Shown: positions 8,634 through 18,598 of the stretch, piece after piece
Numbering within the stretch: the first letter of the stretch is position 1
Layout: every line of letters starts with the position of its first letter
From: CAYNGH01 sp964396845
GTDB taxonomy: Bacteria > Vulcanimicrobiota > JAJTBE01 > CAYNGH01
DNA length: 64,000 nt
Assembly (NCBI GenBank): GCA_964396845.1
Contig: CAYNGH010000001.1
Location: 1 to 64,000, forward strand
Direction of reading: 5' to 3'
Made by a program: the position numbers and the translations under genes
Notes under the pieces: generated by a model
What the model saw: the letters and a program-made list of their open reading frames with translations, nothing else
Database searches by the model: none
What the model was told of the DNA's origin: nothing

Positions 8634-9886
8634 TAAAACAAAAAAAAAGAGAAAAGCCTCCCCGGGGTTTGGGTCATGCCCCGGTTCTGGCAGGATTGAT
8701 TCTTATTCTGATGTTGCTTCTGACGGTTGTTCTTATCGGCGGGAAGCAGTTTTTTATATCACCGGACAAAAACCACAGGGGGCTTTCACCCAATGGATGG
8801 CCTTCATTTCACGGGCCGGGGGGATTGAACCGCCTCACTCCCCACTCAATTCCCGATAAAGTCAAAGTCGCCTGGACTTTTTCCACGGGGCACGACATCC
8901 AGTCCTCCCCGGCGGTGGATCCCCACGGCAACATATACTTCGGCTCCGGAGATCACCACCTCTACAGCATCACTCCCGGGGGAATCCTCCGCTGGAAATA
9001 TAATGCCGGCAGTCGTGTTCTGTCTTCACCGGCCATATCCGCCGATGGCAGGGTCTATGTGGGGACAGATCAGGGAAACCTCCTGTGCCTCACTCTGGAA
9101 GGAGAGCTTCTGTGGAAATTTGAAGCTCCCAACGAGGTTTTTTCTTCGCCGACTCTGGACAGCGGGGGCCGGGTTTACTTCGGCTCCATTGATGGAAAGC
9201 TTTACTGTGTGAATCATAATGGGGGGCTTGCCTGGTCTTATGCGACAGACAATGCTATATACTCTTCGCCCCTGGTGATTCCCGACGGCCCGGAGAATCC
9301 CCGGAATGTGAAGGTGCTGGCAACATCGAAGGATCGCTTTATTCATGCCCTGACTGTCAATGGAAAACTCCTGTGGAAATATGAAACTTCCGGGGAGATT
9401 TTCTCATCGCCATCATTGAGGGACGGGCTGATATACTTTGGTTCTGACGATGGGAGGCTTTATTGCATGAACCTTTCCGGAGAACTCATCTGGAAGACAC
9501 AGCCCCTGGGGGGAATCGGATCCACTCCGGGGATTACTGCCGATGGTGGGGCGGTATTTGGTTCTGTTAATGGTTTTCTCTACCGGGTGGCCCAAGGCGG
9601 GGAAGTGCAATGGCGGTTTGAAACCGGGGATGAAGTTTTCCCTTCCCCTCTGATTGACTCCCGGGGCCGACAGGTGATACCCTCCCAGGACGGGAATATC
9701 TACTGCCTGGATTCCACCGGTGAACTGATATGGAAGGTTCCCACCGGGGGGGCGGTGTTTTCATCCCCCTGCGGTGTTAAAAATCCCGTCAGCGGGAAGT
9801 TCACAATATATGTGGGAAGCGATGACTCCCGGCTTTATGCCATCGAAGAAGATTCCTTCCCGGAAAGGACTGACAATAATGACTGA
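8630..9886 (+). CDS. Membrane-anchored PQQ-type beta-propeller protein
   Basis: A 418-residue protein with one N-terminal membrane segment (LAGLILILMLLLTVVLIGG) followed by about eight beta-propeller blades. Repeats of the type SSPAVDPHGNIYFGS...LYSI...G.LRWKY recur about every 38-40 residues. The fold is that of BamB and PQQ dehydrogenases, but no PQQ-binding site is apparent. A scaffold or sensor role outside the membrane is likely. The TTG at 8630, in TTGA overlap with the previous stop and preceded by GAGGA, is the probable start; ATG 8609 is an alternative. The blades closely resemble those fused to the kinase at 50817-52925. Confidence 0.8.
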   Translation: MIKQKKREKPPRGLGHAPVLAGLILILMLLLTVVLIGGKQFFISPDKNHRGLSPNGWPSFHGPGGLNRLTPHSIPDKVKVAWTFSTGHDIQSSPAVDPHGNIYFGSGDHHLYSITPGGILRWKYNAGSRVLSSPAISADGRVYVGTDQGNLLCLTLEGELLWKFEAPNEVFSSPTLDSGGRVYFGSIDGKLYCVNHNGGLAWSYATDNAIYSSPLVIPDGPENPRNVKVLATSKDRFIHALTVNGKLLWKYETSGEIFSSPSLRDGLIYFGSDDGRLYCMNLSGELIWKTQPLGGIGSTPGITADGGAVFGSVNGFLYRVAQGGEVQWRFETGDEVFPSPLIDSRGRQVIPSQDGNIYCLDSTGELIWKVPTGGAVFSSPCGVKNPVSGKFTIYVGSDDSRLYAIEEDSFPERTDNND

Positions 9887-11057
9887 ATATCAGGATTTAG
9901 AATATCAGATTCCCGACAGAAGGCAGTTTGAACAGTTGATTCACCTCATATCCCAGTCCCTTCATTTCCCCCGGCTCAAGTGCCGCAAAGCCATGGAGAA
10001 GCTGGGCCGGGAGAACTACCGTTGCCTTGTCCGGGACAACCGTCCTGTGGGAGGGTTGGGGTTCCTTTCCATGGGGCAGTTTTTTGGGGGTAATTCCGTG
10101 GAAACTGCCGGAGTGGTTGCCGTGGGGATACCTCCTCAACTCCGGGGCCGGGGTGTGGGGGCTGTCCTGATGAAAAAGGCTCTGTTGGAGTTGCGGGAGA
10201 AAAATGTCCCCATATCAGTGCTTTATCCCTCCACGGTGGCTTTTTATCAAAAATTTGGATATGTGATAGCTGGACACCAGTTCGCCTATGAGATGTGCCT
10301 CCCCATGATACCCCCGGCAAAAAGTTCCCTGAAAATGATTCCCGCGCCTGATGTCATCGAGAATCTTGAATTGTACCGGGAGATTTATAATATCCAGGCT
10401 CGGTGTGTCAACGGCAACCTGGATAGAAGCTCCTTCCTGTGGGAGTGGTTTATGAACCCTTACGACAAGGAGGTTTTCAGGTATCAGGTGTTGGACAGGG
10501 GCAAGGCCACAGGTTATGTGATATATACCCAGGGATGCCAGGGAGAGTCGATAAAATTGCTGGATGTATGCGCCCTGAGCCGGGAAACTGCCCTGGGGAT
10601 CCTGGAGTTTTTCCGGGGACATGGGACCATCACCGCAAGTCTTTTCTGGAGCGGAGGCCCCGGGGATCAGTTGTTAAAATATCTCCCCAATGCCGGGTTC
10701 AAGGTTTCTGATATGCACTTCTGGATGATTCGAATGGTGAACCCCGCCCTGGCCCTGGAACAGAGGGGTTATCCCAGGGGACTTGCCGGCACTCTTCACC
10801 TGAAGATTACCGATGGCCTCATTCCTGAAAACAATACCTGCCTTCAGGTGGAGTTCAATCAGGGCCGGGCCCGGGTGACTCCCGGAGGAAAAGGGCTGGT
10901 GACTCTGTCGGTGGAGCAGTTGGGGAGTCTGTTCACTTCATTTACCTCCCCGGAAGAATTATCCCTGACAGACCCCCTGGAAGGGGATCCTGATCAGCTG
11001 GATCTATTGGGCCAGGCTTTTTCGGGACCTGCCCCCTGGATGAGGGATATGTTCTGA
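9879..11057 (+). CDS. Eis-type GNAT N-acetyltransferase
   Basis: A 392-residue enzyme. ATG 9879 is preferred because it follows AAGGA and overlaps the upstream stop. The N-terminal GNAT core contains the acetyl-CoA pyrophosphate loop PQLRGRGVGAVLMKKAL and the strand VLYPSTVAFYQKFGYV. A second GNAT-like region and a C-terminal sterol-carrier-like domain (LEVEFNQGRARVTPGG region) follow, the three-part layout of Eis proteins. Family members acetylate amines such as aminoglycosides or lysines. The native substrate here is unknown. Confidence 0.8.
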   Translation: MTEYQDLEYQIPDRRQFEQLIHLISQSLHFPRLKCRKAMEKLGRENYRCLVRDNRPVGGLGFLSMGQFFGGNSVETAGVVAVGIPPQLRGRGVGAVLMKKALLELREKNVPISVLYPSTVAFYQKFGYVIAGHQFAYEMCLPMIPPAKSSLKMIPAPDVIENLELYREIYNIQARCVNGNLDRSSFLWEWFMNPYDKEVFRYQVLDRGKATGYVIYTQGCQGESIKLLDVCALSRETALGILEFFRGHGTITASLFWSGGPGDQLLKYLPNAGFKVSDMHFWMIRMVNPALALEQRGYPRGLAGTLHLKITDGLIPENNTCLQVEFNQGRARVTPGGKGLVTLSVEQLGSLFTSFTSPEELSLTDPLEGDPDQLDLLGQAFSGPAPWMRDMF

Positions 11058-11061
11058 TCAC

Positions 11062-12048
11062 ATGACAGATTGGGGATGCTGGCCGGGCAAAAGGGAAATA
11101 GGCCCTTTCGATGAAGCTTCAAAGCTGGAGGTTGGAGATTTGGACAGGAAGGATTTTATTATTGTAACAGGGATGTCCGGTTCGGGAAAAACCAGCGCCT
11201 TGAGGAATCTTGAAGACCTGGGTTTTTTCTGTGTGGACAACCTTCCCCCGGCATTGATTTCCAAGTTTGCCCAGTTGGCAGAATCATCGGGTTTTGAACG
11301 GGTTGCTGTGGCGGTGAATGATTCCGGGGATGATTTTGTGCAGGAGATCGAAAAAAACCTCAAGGATCTGGAAACTTTTGATTTTCATCCCCATATGGTT
11401 TTCTTTGATGCTCCCGATGAAGTGCTGGTGCGACGTTTTTCCGAGAGTTATCACAGGCATCCCCTGGCCTTCAGGGAAGGGAGCATCATCGATGCCATAA
11501 GCAAGGAGCGGAGCCTTCTGGTGGAAATCCGGAGCCGTTGCGGAAGGATCATCGACACCGGGGACATGACCCCGGCAAAACTGAAAGAAGAGATTACCCG
11601 GCAGTATTTCAACCGATACGGTGGGGAACATCCCATATCCATCACCGTCATATCTTTCGGCTTCAAATACGGAATACCCCGGGATCTGGACCTTCTCTTT
11701 GATGCCAGGATCCTGCCCAATCCTTTTTATGATCCCCATCTTCGCCCCTTGGATGGCCAAAGCAGAGAAATTCAAGACTTTGTTTTTATTGACGAGGAAA
11801 GCAGGATCTTTCTGGATAAACTCCTGGAGCTTGTGGGTTTTCTAATTCCCCGCTACATTTCATCGGGCAAATCCCATCTCACCATCGGCATCGGGTGTAC
11901 CGGCGGGCATCATCGGTCGGTGGCGGTGGCCGACAGGATAACGGGGTTTCTAAAAGGCCGGAATTACCGGGTTTCTCAAGATCACCGGGATATATGCCGG
12001 CAAAGTGAACGGGAGCCTGTCAGGGGAGAATCCTGCCGGGAGAATTAG
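11062..12048 (+). CDS. rapZ: RapZ nucleotide-binding protein (RNase adapter family)
   Basis: A 328-residue protein as drawn. The P-loop GMSGSGKT (37-44) and the following LEDLGFFCVDNLPPALI are diagnostic of RapZ/YvcJ. The C-terminal GIGCTGGHHRSVAVAD is the conserved domain that in E. coli binds GlcN6P and the sRNA GlmZ. The ATG at 11062 has a poor ribosome-binding site and gives an extended N-terminus. A TTG at 11140 with GGAGG upstream would give 302 residues and a more typical length. It directly precedes yvcK, the order known from Firmicutes and some other phyla. Confidence 0.9.
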   Translation: MTDWGCWPGKREIGPFDEASKLEVGDLDRKDFIIVTGMSGSGKTSALRNLEDLGFFCVDNLPPALISKFAQLAESSGFERVAVAVNDSGDDFVQEIEKNLKDLETFDFHPHMVFFDAPDEVLVRRFSESYHRHPLAFREGSIIDAISKERSLLVEIRSRCGRIIDTGDMTPAKLKEEITRQYFNRYGGEHPISITVISFGFKYGIPRDLDLLFDARILPNPFYDPHLRPLDGQSREIQDFVFIDEESRIFLDKLLELVGFLIPRYISSGKSHLTIGIGCTGGHHRSVAVADRITGFLKGRNYRVSQDHRDICRQSEREPVRGESCREN

Positions 12049-12065
12049 TTATCGGGAAGAGGAAA

Positions 12066-13352
12066 GTGAAAGCATTCAACAGGTTATACAAGTGGTTTTT
12101 GCCGGGCATGAAGATCAAGCGGTGGATCTTTCTGTCCTGGATCGGCCTTTCCATTTTCAGTATCGGCCTGATCCTGCTGATGGACATAAAGTCATATATC
12201 CCCATGGAAGTTCGCCTTGCGGAAATCCTGGGGGTGGATACCCGCACTGTGGATCTTCTTATGATTTTTATCGGGCTTATTCTTCTATTGGTGGGAATCC
12301 GTCAGTGGTTTGTTTCCATTTATATGGCGGTGGTTCCCCACGAAAAGAAAAGTCTTGTGGATGTTATCTTCGAGAAACGTCAGCTGGATTACGGTCTGAA
12401 AATAACAGCCCTGGGCGGAGGAACCGGCCTTTCCAGTCTGCTCCGGGGACTCAAGACCCATACATCAAACCTGACTGCAGTGGTCACCGTGGCTGATGAC
12501 GGCGGTTCATCGGGGAGGCTCCGCAAGGAGATGGGAGTGTTGCCCCCCGGGGATATACGCAACTGTCTTGTGGCCCTGGCAGATCAGGAGAGCCTCATGG
12601 GGGAGCTTTTCCAATACCGCTTCAGTGATGGTGAATCTTTGGAGGGGCATTCCTTCGGGAATCTTTTTCTGGTGGCCATGACTGCAGTTGCCGGGGATTT
12701 TGACCAGGCCATCAAGAAATCCAGCAAAATCCTGGCCATCCGGGGCCGGGTCATACCCTCCACCCTGTCCCCGGTGACTCTGTGCGCAGTCACCAAGTCG
12801 GGAGAAATGATAAAGGGAGAGTCCGCCATAACCCATGACCGCCGGAGCATAGACCGGGTTTATCTGGAGCCTGGGGATTGCCGCCCCCCCGATGAAGTCA
12901 TCGAAGCCATAGCTGATTGTAATCTGGTGGTGCTGGGGCCTGGCAGTCTTTTTACCAGCGTTCTTCCCAACCTTCGAGTTCGGGGAATGGTGGAGGCCAT
13001 CAACCGATCCCGGGCGTCGGTGGTTTATGTGTGCAATGTGATGACCCAGCCGGGAGAAACCGACGGCTTCACTGCGTCGGATCACTTGAAGGCCCTGTTG
13101 AAGTCGGTGCCGGATCTCAAGATTGACTATTGCTTAGTTAACAACCAAATGCCCCCTATGGAACTTTTGGAAAAATATCGTCGGGAGGACCAGTCCGCAG
13201 TGGAGGTTGATCTGGAAAACATCGAGAAAATGGGGATAAAGCCAATTCAGACCCCCCTCATATCCACCACGGATCTTGTCCGTCACGATTCGAATCTTCT
13301 GGCCCAGAGCATAATCGGAATTCTCAAGGAACCCCATGGGGAGGTTTTATAA
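12066..13352 (+). CDS. yvcK: YvcK/CofD-like protein (GlmR family) with N-terminal membrane anchor
   Basis: A 428-residue protein. Residues about 20-40 and 62-82 are membrane segments. The remainder is the YvcK domain, starting at KITALGGGTGLSSLL (about 112-126) and including TVADDGGSSGRLR and GVLPPGDIRNC. The family binds UDP-sugars and supports cell-wall precursor supply during gluconeogenic growth. Bacillus YvcK lacks the membrane segments, so this form is probably tethered. It starts at GTG 12066 after an A+G-rich site, 17 bases after rapZ, and its stop overlaps the next ATG. Confidence 0.9.
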   Translation: MKAFNRLYKWFLPGMKIKRWIFLSWIGLSIFSIGLILLMDIKSYIPMEVRLAEILGVDTRTVDLLMIFIGLILLLVGIRQWFVSIYMAVVPHEKKSLVDVIFEKRQLDYGLKITALGGGTGLSSLLRGLKTHTSNLTAVVTVADDGGSSGRLRKEMGVLPPGDIRNCLVALADQESLMGELFQYRFSDGESLEGHSFGNLFLVAMTAVAGDFDQAIKKSSKILAIRGRVIPSTLSPVTLCAVTKSGEMIKGESAITHDRRSIDRVYLEPGDCRPPDEVIEAIADCNLVVLGPGSLFTSVLPNLRVRGMVEAINRSRASVVYVCNVMTQPGETDGFTASDHLKALLKSVPDLKIDYCLVNNQMPPMELLEKYRREDQSAVEVDLENIEKMGIKPIQTPLISTTDLVRHDSNLLAQSIIGILKEPHGEVL

Positions 13353-14467
13353 TGACCGGCAGGATGAAGACAATCCGGGAGATGCAACAGGAAACAGAAG
13401 AACTGAGTCTTGGGGCCAGGGCACAGAAGTCTGTTCACAGCCGGGGACGGCAGTATCCCGAGGATCCCTGCCCTATCCGCACCTGCTATCAGCGGGATCG
13501 GGACAGGATCATCTATTCCAAGGCTTTCCGGCGGTTGATGCACAAAACTCAGGTTTTCATCGCTCCCGAAGGGGATCATTACCGCACACGCCTGACCCAT
13601 ACCATCGAGGTTTCCCAAATTGCCCGCACCATTGCCCGAGCCCTTCAGTTAAACGAAGACCTCACCGAGGCCATTGCCCTGGGCCATGATCTGGGGCATG
13701 CGCCCTTTGGCCACGCCGGGGAGTCGGCCCTGAACCGCCTGATGGAGAAGTTTGCCGGCCAGGGATTTCATCACAGCCTTCAGAGTTTGCGGGTGGTGGA
13801 CTGCCTGGAGAAACAGGGGGGGCTTAACCTCACATATGAGGTGCGTAACGGCATTCTGGCCCATACCAAGGGCCGAGGGGACATGAAATCAAAGGGGCTT
13901 TTTGCCCAGCCGGAAACTCTCGAGGCAGGAGTGGTTCGTTTCGCCGATCGGCTGGCGTATATCAACCACGACATTGACGATGCCATCCGGGCCAGGATAA
14001 TCTCCCCCGACGACATCCCCGGGGACCTGCGGGAACTCTTCGGCGAGGGGATATCTCCCCGGATCCATACCATGATTATGGACATTGTTGAATCATCCCG
14101 GGAAGCCCCGGAGATAACCATGAGCCCAAAGATGTTCCAGGGGGTCAACCGCCTGAAGGATTTCATGTTTACCAGGGTCTATACCGACTCCCCCGCCAAA
14201 GCGGAAGAGCATAAAGCCGACATCATGATAAGTCAGGTATTTGAATATTTGATGAAGAACCCCCGGCTGATCCCCGATGAGATCCGCCGTTGGGGCCGGG
14301 ACGGGGAATCGTCCGGAGATAAGGATGACCCGGCGGTTCAGTCCCGGGCCGTGTGTGATTTTATTGCGGGGATGACGGATCGTTATGTGATTGCTTTTTA
14401 CAAACATCTGTTTCTTCCCCGGTCCTGGGAAGTTGACTTCGGGCAGGGGGGCGGTCAGGTTAAATGA
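13352..14467 (+). CDS. dgt: dGTPase-like dNTP triphosphohydrolase
   Basis: A 371-residue HD-domain enzyme that hydrolyses dNTPs to deoxynucleosides and triphosphate. Visible motifs are YSKAFRRLMHKTQVF, HYRTRLTHTIEVSQIAR and ALGHDLGHAPFGHAGE, the last supplying the HD metal pair and following His. The length fits the shorter, type-2 dGTPase group. The start ATG overlaps the yvcK stop (TAATG) behind GGGGAGG. The 3' end overlaps dnaG by four bases (ATGA). Position within a replication and transcription block fits a role in dNTP balance. Confidence 0.9.
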   Translation: MTGRMKTIREMQQETEELSLGARAQKSVHSRGRQYPEDPCPIRTCYQRDRDRIIYSKAFRRLMHKTQVFIAPEGDHYRTRLTHTIEVSQIARTIARALQLNEDLTEAIALGHDLGHAPFGHAGESALNRLMEKFAGQGFHHSLQSLRVVDCLEKQGGLNLTYEVRNGILAHTKGRGDMKSKGLFAQPETLEAGVVRFADRLAYINHDIDDAIRARIISPDDIPGDLRELFGEGISPRIHTMIMDIVESSREAPEITMSPKMFQGVNRLKDFMFTRVYTDSPAKAEEHKADIMISQVFEYLMKNPRLIPDEIRRWGRDGESSGDKDDPAVQSRAVCDFIAGMTDRYVIAFYKHLFLPRSWEVDFGQGGGQVK

Positions 14468-16218
14468 TTCCCCCGGAAGTAATAGATGAAGTGGTGGCCA
14501 AAACTGACCTGGCGGGGCTGGTGGGGCAGTATGTCACCCTGAAGAAGACAGGCAGGAATCTCAAAGGGCTTTGTCCCTTTCACAACGAGAAGACTCCGTC
14601 CTTTGTGGTGACTCCCGACAAGGGTATATTCAAGTGTTTCGGATGTGGCGTTGCCGGGGGAGCCATCCAGTTTCTTATGAAAATTGAATCCCTGGATTTT
14701 CTCGATGCAGTAAAAACCCTGGCCCGAAGCGCCGGAGTAAACCTCCCCACCACCGCAGCCCAGAGAAGACAGGTCACTGAAAGAGAGATTCTCCGGGGAC
14801 TGATGGAAACCGCGGTGGCTTTTTATCAGGAACAACTGAAAAGCTCTCCGGGAAGAGTTGCCATGGGATACCTCCGGGGACGGGGGCTTTCCCCCGGTGT
14901 GATAGATGCCTTCCGTCTGGGTTTTGCGCCGGGATCGGGAAATGCCCTGGCCCGGCATCTTCGAAGCAGAAGATTTGATTATGGGGCAATGGAACGAGCG
15001 GGGCTGGTGCGGAGATCCGGGGATGACCTGTGGGATTATTTCCGGGGACGGATTGTTTTTCCCATATTTGACGGTCAGGGACGGCCTCTGGGAATGGGGG
15101 GCCGAAGCATGGACCCGGAAGTCCAGCCCAAGTATCTCAACACCCCGGAAACATCCATATTCCAGAAACGAAGCATTCTCTACGGCCTTCACCTGGCCAA
15201 GGGGGAGATCCGCCGTCAGGAGGAGATATTCATCGTTGAAGGATATATGGATGCCATTGCCCTTTATGGTGCGGGCATCAAGAACACCTGCGCATCCATG
15301 GGAACTTCTCTTTCTGTGGAGCAGGCCCGAAGTGCGGCCCGGTTTGCAGGGCGGGTGCTGTTTGCCTATGACGCTGACAGTGCTGGTCAGGCGGCAACTC
15401 TGCGGGGGATTGAAATTTTCGAAGCCGAGGGTTTGAATGTCCGGGTTATAACCTTGCCCGGCGGTGAGGATCCTGATTCCATTATAAGGAAAAAGGGGGC
15501 CGATTATTTCCGGAAGCTGGCAGGCAAAGCCCAGGGGATTGTCAACTACAAGATTCACCAGCTCACCCGAGAGGTTGATGTTGATTCTCCCGAAGGAAAA
15601 CAGCAGTTTGTGGAACGTATTTCTCCCATTCTCCGCCGGGTTCGGGGGGATGTCCGCCGTATGGAATATATCCGGCTTATTTCTCAGGGATATGACATCA
15701 GCGAGGATCTTCTTCACCGGGCTGTAACCAGGGAAAAAATCCGCCGATCAAATATCGATGTAAGCCCGGTTATCCGGCCCCGGCGTCTTTTGCCTGCCGA
15801 GAGGCTTATTGCCCATCTTTTTTCTTCTCCCGGGCTTATAGAAATATGCCGTGGTTACGACTTTTTTGATCATCGTCACATGGACTCTCATCTGCTGGCC
15901 ATCTACCATGCATTGCTAAAAATGGAACCTTCAGAGGTTGAAGTGATAACCTCGGAACAAATTTACCGGCTGTCCCAAGACGAAGAAGTCATAAAAAAGG
16001 CGGTGGATCTGTCCATGGTTGAAGGACTACCCCCGCCGGGTGAAGAAGAAATCCGGGCAATTTTGCGGGAAATCGACATGGTGGGAAAAAAACGCAACCT
16101 GCGGGAGCTTCAGGAGAGAATCAATCGGAAGATTCAGCAGGGGGACATGAGTCCCGGCGATGCGGATCTTGTGGAGCTCAACCGGTTGCAGATGGAGATT
16201 CGAGGCCCCAGGCAGTGA
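14464..16218 (+). CDS. dnaG: DNA primase
   Basis: A 584-residue enzyme that makes RNA primers at the replication fork. The N-terminal CHC2 zinc finger has Cys37, His40, Cys58 and Cys61 (CPFHNEKTPSF, FKCFGCG). The toprim core follows: EEIFIVEGYMDAIAL with the catalytic Glu, and LFAYDADSAGQAA with the DxD acidic residues. The C-terminal helicase-binding region is present but divergent. The gene overlaps dgt and is 129 bases ahead of rpoD, the classic dnaG-rpoD order, here without rpsU. Confidence 0.95.
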   Translation: MIPPEVIDEVVAKTDLAGLVGQYVTLKKTGRNLKGLCPFHNEKTPSFVVTPDKGIFKCFGCGVAGGAIQFLMKIESLDFLDAVKTLARSAGVNLPTTAAQRRQVTEREILRGLMETAVAFYQEQLKSSPGRVAMGYLRGRGLSPGVIDAFRLGFAPGSGNALARHLRSRRFDYGAMERAGLVRRSGDDLWDYFRGRIVFPIFDGQGRPLGMGGRSMDPEVQPKYLNTPETSIFQKRSILYGLHLAKGEIRRQEEIFIVEGYMDAIALYGAGIKNTCASMGTSLSVEQARSAARFAGRVLFAYDADSAGQAATLRGIEIFEAEGLNVRVITLPGGEDPDSIIRKKGADYFRKLAGKAQGIVNYKIHQLTREVDVDSPEGKQQFVERISPILRRVRGDVRRMEYIRLISQGYDISEDLLHRAVTREKIRRSNIDVSPVIRPRRLLPAERLIAHLFSSPGLIEICRGYDFFDHRHMDSHLLAIYHALLKMEPSEVEVITSEQIYRLSQDEEVIKKAVDLSMVEGLPPPGEEEIRAILREIDMVGKKRNLRELQERINRKIQQGDMSPGDADLVELNRLQMEIRGPRQ

Positions 16219-16347
16219 GGTTTCTCCCGCTTATTGTTATTTAGTTATATTTGCAAATCATTGGAAAACTTGAAGTATATAAAAACCAGTTGAACAAATA
16301 GAAGACTTGGCAAGTTTTTCGTTTTATGGCATATCCGGGAGGAAACC

Positions 16348-18576
16348 ATGTCAAAAGGGGAGTTTTCCCTTGAAATAAGGCAGTTGATAGCCCAGGGCAA
16401 GACCCGGAAGTTTTTGACATCCGAGGAGATTAACTCTGTACTTCAAAAAGAAGACAGACTGGATCCCCAGGAGATTGAAACCCTCATTGACAGCATTATC
16501 AGCGAGGGAATCGAGATTGTTGACGAACTTCCCGACGAGGCAGAGGAAAAAGAAGAAGAACCCGATGTGGAGGAATCCCCTGTTGACCTATTTCCCCAGG
16601 GAGTGGCCCTGGATGATCCCGTCAGGATGTATCTCAAGGAGATAGGCCGGGTTCCCCTGCTCACTTCCAGCGAGGAAGTCCATCTGGCCATCCGCATTGA
16701 ACAGGGTCTTTTCTGTCGCAACCATTTGCTGGCGGAACCCGCCCTGTGGCAGGCCATACTGGAGTCAGACAGGCTTGACAGAGATAAGAAGAACAAGGTC
16801 AAAAAACTTTACACCAAAATTTCCAGTCTTGATATCAACGGTGATGAGGATGTTTCTCAGCAGATCCTTACCCGGTGGGGACAGGTTACATCTCTGGTTG
16901 AAGGGGACAACCTCCTCGAAGAGCTTCTTTTTGATGAAGGCAAGCAGATATTTCAGGTTTATCTTGAAAAATGCCACCTGATGCGGAAATACTGGGAAGA
17001 GATTCTGGAGCAGATTCTTCCTTATTCTTCCTGGGAGCAGATCAAAGATGCCCGGGTCATATCCGCCCTGGAAAACCACCTGAAGGAATCAGAAAAACTT
17101 CTCAAGGAAAAGATTCTGGAAGGCAAAATAGCCAGCGAGAGGATTAACGAGCCGGCATTTCTCATAAACAAGGCCCGGGAGCTTCTCACGGAAAAAATCC
17201 GGAGGGGTTACCATGCCCGGTGGAGGCTGTTGCAGGCAATGAACCTCGGTGAACGTCTGAAACAACTCACCGAGGACATGACCATTTTTGACGACCGCAT
17301 ATCCAGCGATGTGGAGGGAGAATCAGAAACTGATCGCAGTAGCCGGGTTGATCTGGCCAGGGTTCGCCGTCAGGAGATTATTGCAAAATATGATGATCTC
17401 CAGATCCTGCAGGAACGGATTCAGAACAAATACGGCAGTGATTTCAAAAAGCTCAGGAAGCAGATTCAGGATGGCCTGGAAGCCCGAAAAGCCCTTGAAC
17501 AGCTGGAAGAGGATCCCGATTCTTTTTACGAGGCAAACAAAGAATCCCCAATCTTTACAAAAATCCGCAACCGCCTGGGAAAACTCATCGAAGAGGTGGA
17601 TCGGAATCTTGAAATTCTGTCCAAACAGGAAGGCCGGCTGAAATCTCTCAAGGAATCCTGCATTGAAACCCTCAACAACCAGGACAACGTCCTGCTGAAA
17701 CTGGAAGAATACAAGGTGATCGACCGTCACCTCATCTCCGGCAAGGAAGCCATCAAACAGCTCACCGAGGCGAACCTGAGGTTGGTAGTGAGTATCGCCA
17801 AGAAGTATATCTCCAAAGGGATGCTGTTTCTGGACCTGATTCAGGAAGGGAACCTGGGGCTTATCCGGGCGGTGGAAAAGTTCGATTTCCGCAAGGGATA
17901 CAAATTCAGCACATACGCCACATGGTGGATCCGACAGGCCATAACCAGGGCACTGGCGGACCAGGCCCGCACCATCCGCATTCCCGTTCACATGGTGGAA
18001 ACCATAAACCGGCTCATCAAGGTGTCCCGCCAGCTTTTGCAGGACCTGGGAAGGGATCCCACTGTGGAGGAGATTACCCGGGAGATGTTCCCCATCGATA
18101 CCGAGGAAATCCGGGAAACCCTGTCCAAAAGCCTGGGGTTTGATTTGCAGATGGATCATGAGCTGATCCAGGAAGAGATTCGCCGGCGGGAAAAGGTCTG
18201 CCAGGAAAAAGTCCGGGAGATTCAAAAAATCGCTCAGGAACCCATATCCCTGGAAACCCCCATCGGTGAAGAAGAAGATTCCCACCTGGGGGACTTCATC
18301 GAGGATGATGCCGCCATAGCCCCTGCAGAAGCGGCCTCGTCAATTCTCCTCAAGGAAAAGTTAGAAGATGTCCTTCACAACCTGACAGATCGGGAGAAGA
18401 AAGTTCTCAAGCTCCGATTCGGTCTGGAGGACGGACGATCCCGCACCCTGGAGGAAGTAGGCCGGGAATTCGGCGTCACCCGGGAGAGAATCCGCCAGAT
18501 TGAAGCCAAGGCTCTGCGGAAACTCCGGCATCCCGCCCGGTCCAAATGGCTCAAGGATTACTGGATGGGACAATAA
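16348..18576 (+). CDS. rpoD: RNA polymerase primary sigma factor
   Basis: A 742-residue sigma-70. Region 1.1 is N-terminal, followed by region 1.2 ([21 protein letters not shown]) and a long non-conserved region (about 120-465). Region 2 begins near 472 ([36 protein letters not shown]) and region 4 near 674 with the helix-turn-helix [18 protein letters not shown]. Region 3 carries an insertion of about 35 residues between EITREMFP and [12 protein letters not shown] (roughly 587-620). Strong GGAGG precedes ATG 16348. A+T-rich sequence upstream could hold a promoter, but no convincing pair of boxes was found. Confidence 0.97.
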   Translation: MSKGEFSLEIRQLIAQGKTRKFLTSEEINSVLQKEDRLDPQEIETLIDSIISEGIEIVDELPDEAEEKEEEPDVEESPVDLFPQGVALDDPVRMYLKEIGRVPLLTSSEEVHLAIRIEQGLFCRNHLLAEPALWQAILESDRLDRDKKNKVKKLYTKISSLDINGDEDVSQQILTRWGQVTSLVEGDNLLEELLFDEGKQIFQVYLEKCHLMRKYWEEILEQILPYSSWEQIKDARVISALENHLKESEKLLKEKILEGKIASERINEPAFLINKARELLTEKIRRGYHARWRLLQAMNLGERLKQLTEDMTIFDDRISSDVEGESETDRSSRVDLARVRRQEIIAKYDDLQILQERIQNKYGSDFKKLRKQIQDGLEARKALEQLEEDPDSFYEANKESPIFTKIRNRLGKLIEEVDRNLEILSKQEGRLKSLKESCIETLNNQDNVLLKLEEYKVIDRHLISGKEAIKQLTEANLRLVVSIAKKYISKGMLFLDLIQEGNLGLIRAVEKFDFRKGYKFSTYATWWIRQAITRALADQARTIRIPVHMVETINRLIKVSRQLLQDLGRDPTVEEITREMFPIDTEEIRETLSKSLGFDLQMDHELIQEEIRRREKVCQEKVREIQKIAQEPISLETPIGEEEDSHLGDFIEDDAAIAPAEAASSILLKEKLEDVLHNLTDREKKVLKLRFGLEDGRSRTLEEVGREFGVTRERIRQIEAKALRKLRHPARSKWLKDYWMGQ

Positions 18577-18598
18577 CCATGCATAATCGAGGATAACC

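Noticed and set aside
14455..15717. A 420-codon minus-strand frame
   Set aside because: It is antisense to dnaG, which has the CHC2 and toprim motifs; the minus-strand product has no recognisable domain.
17323..18285. A 320-codon minus-strand frame inside rpoD
   Set aside because: It is antisense to conserved sigma-factor regions and has no ribosome-binding site or recognisable domain.
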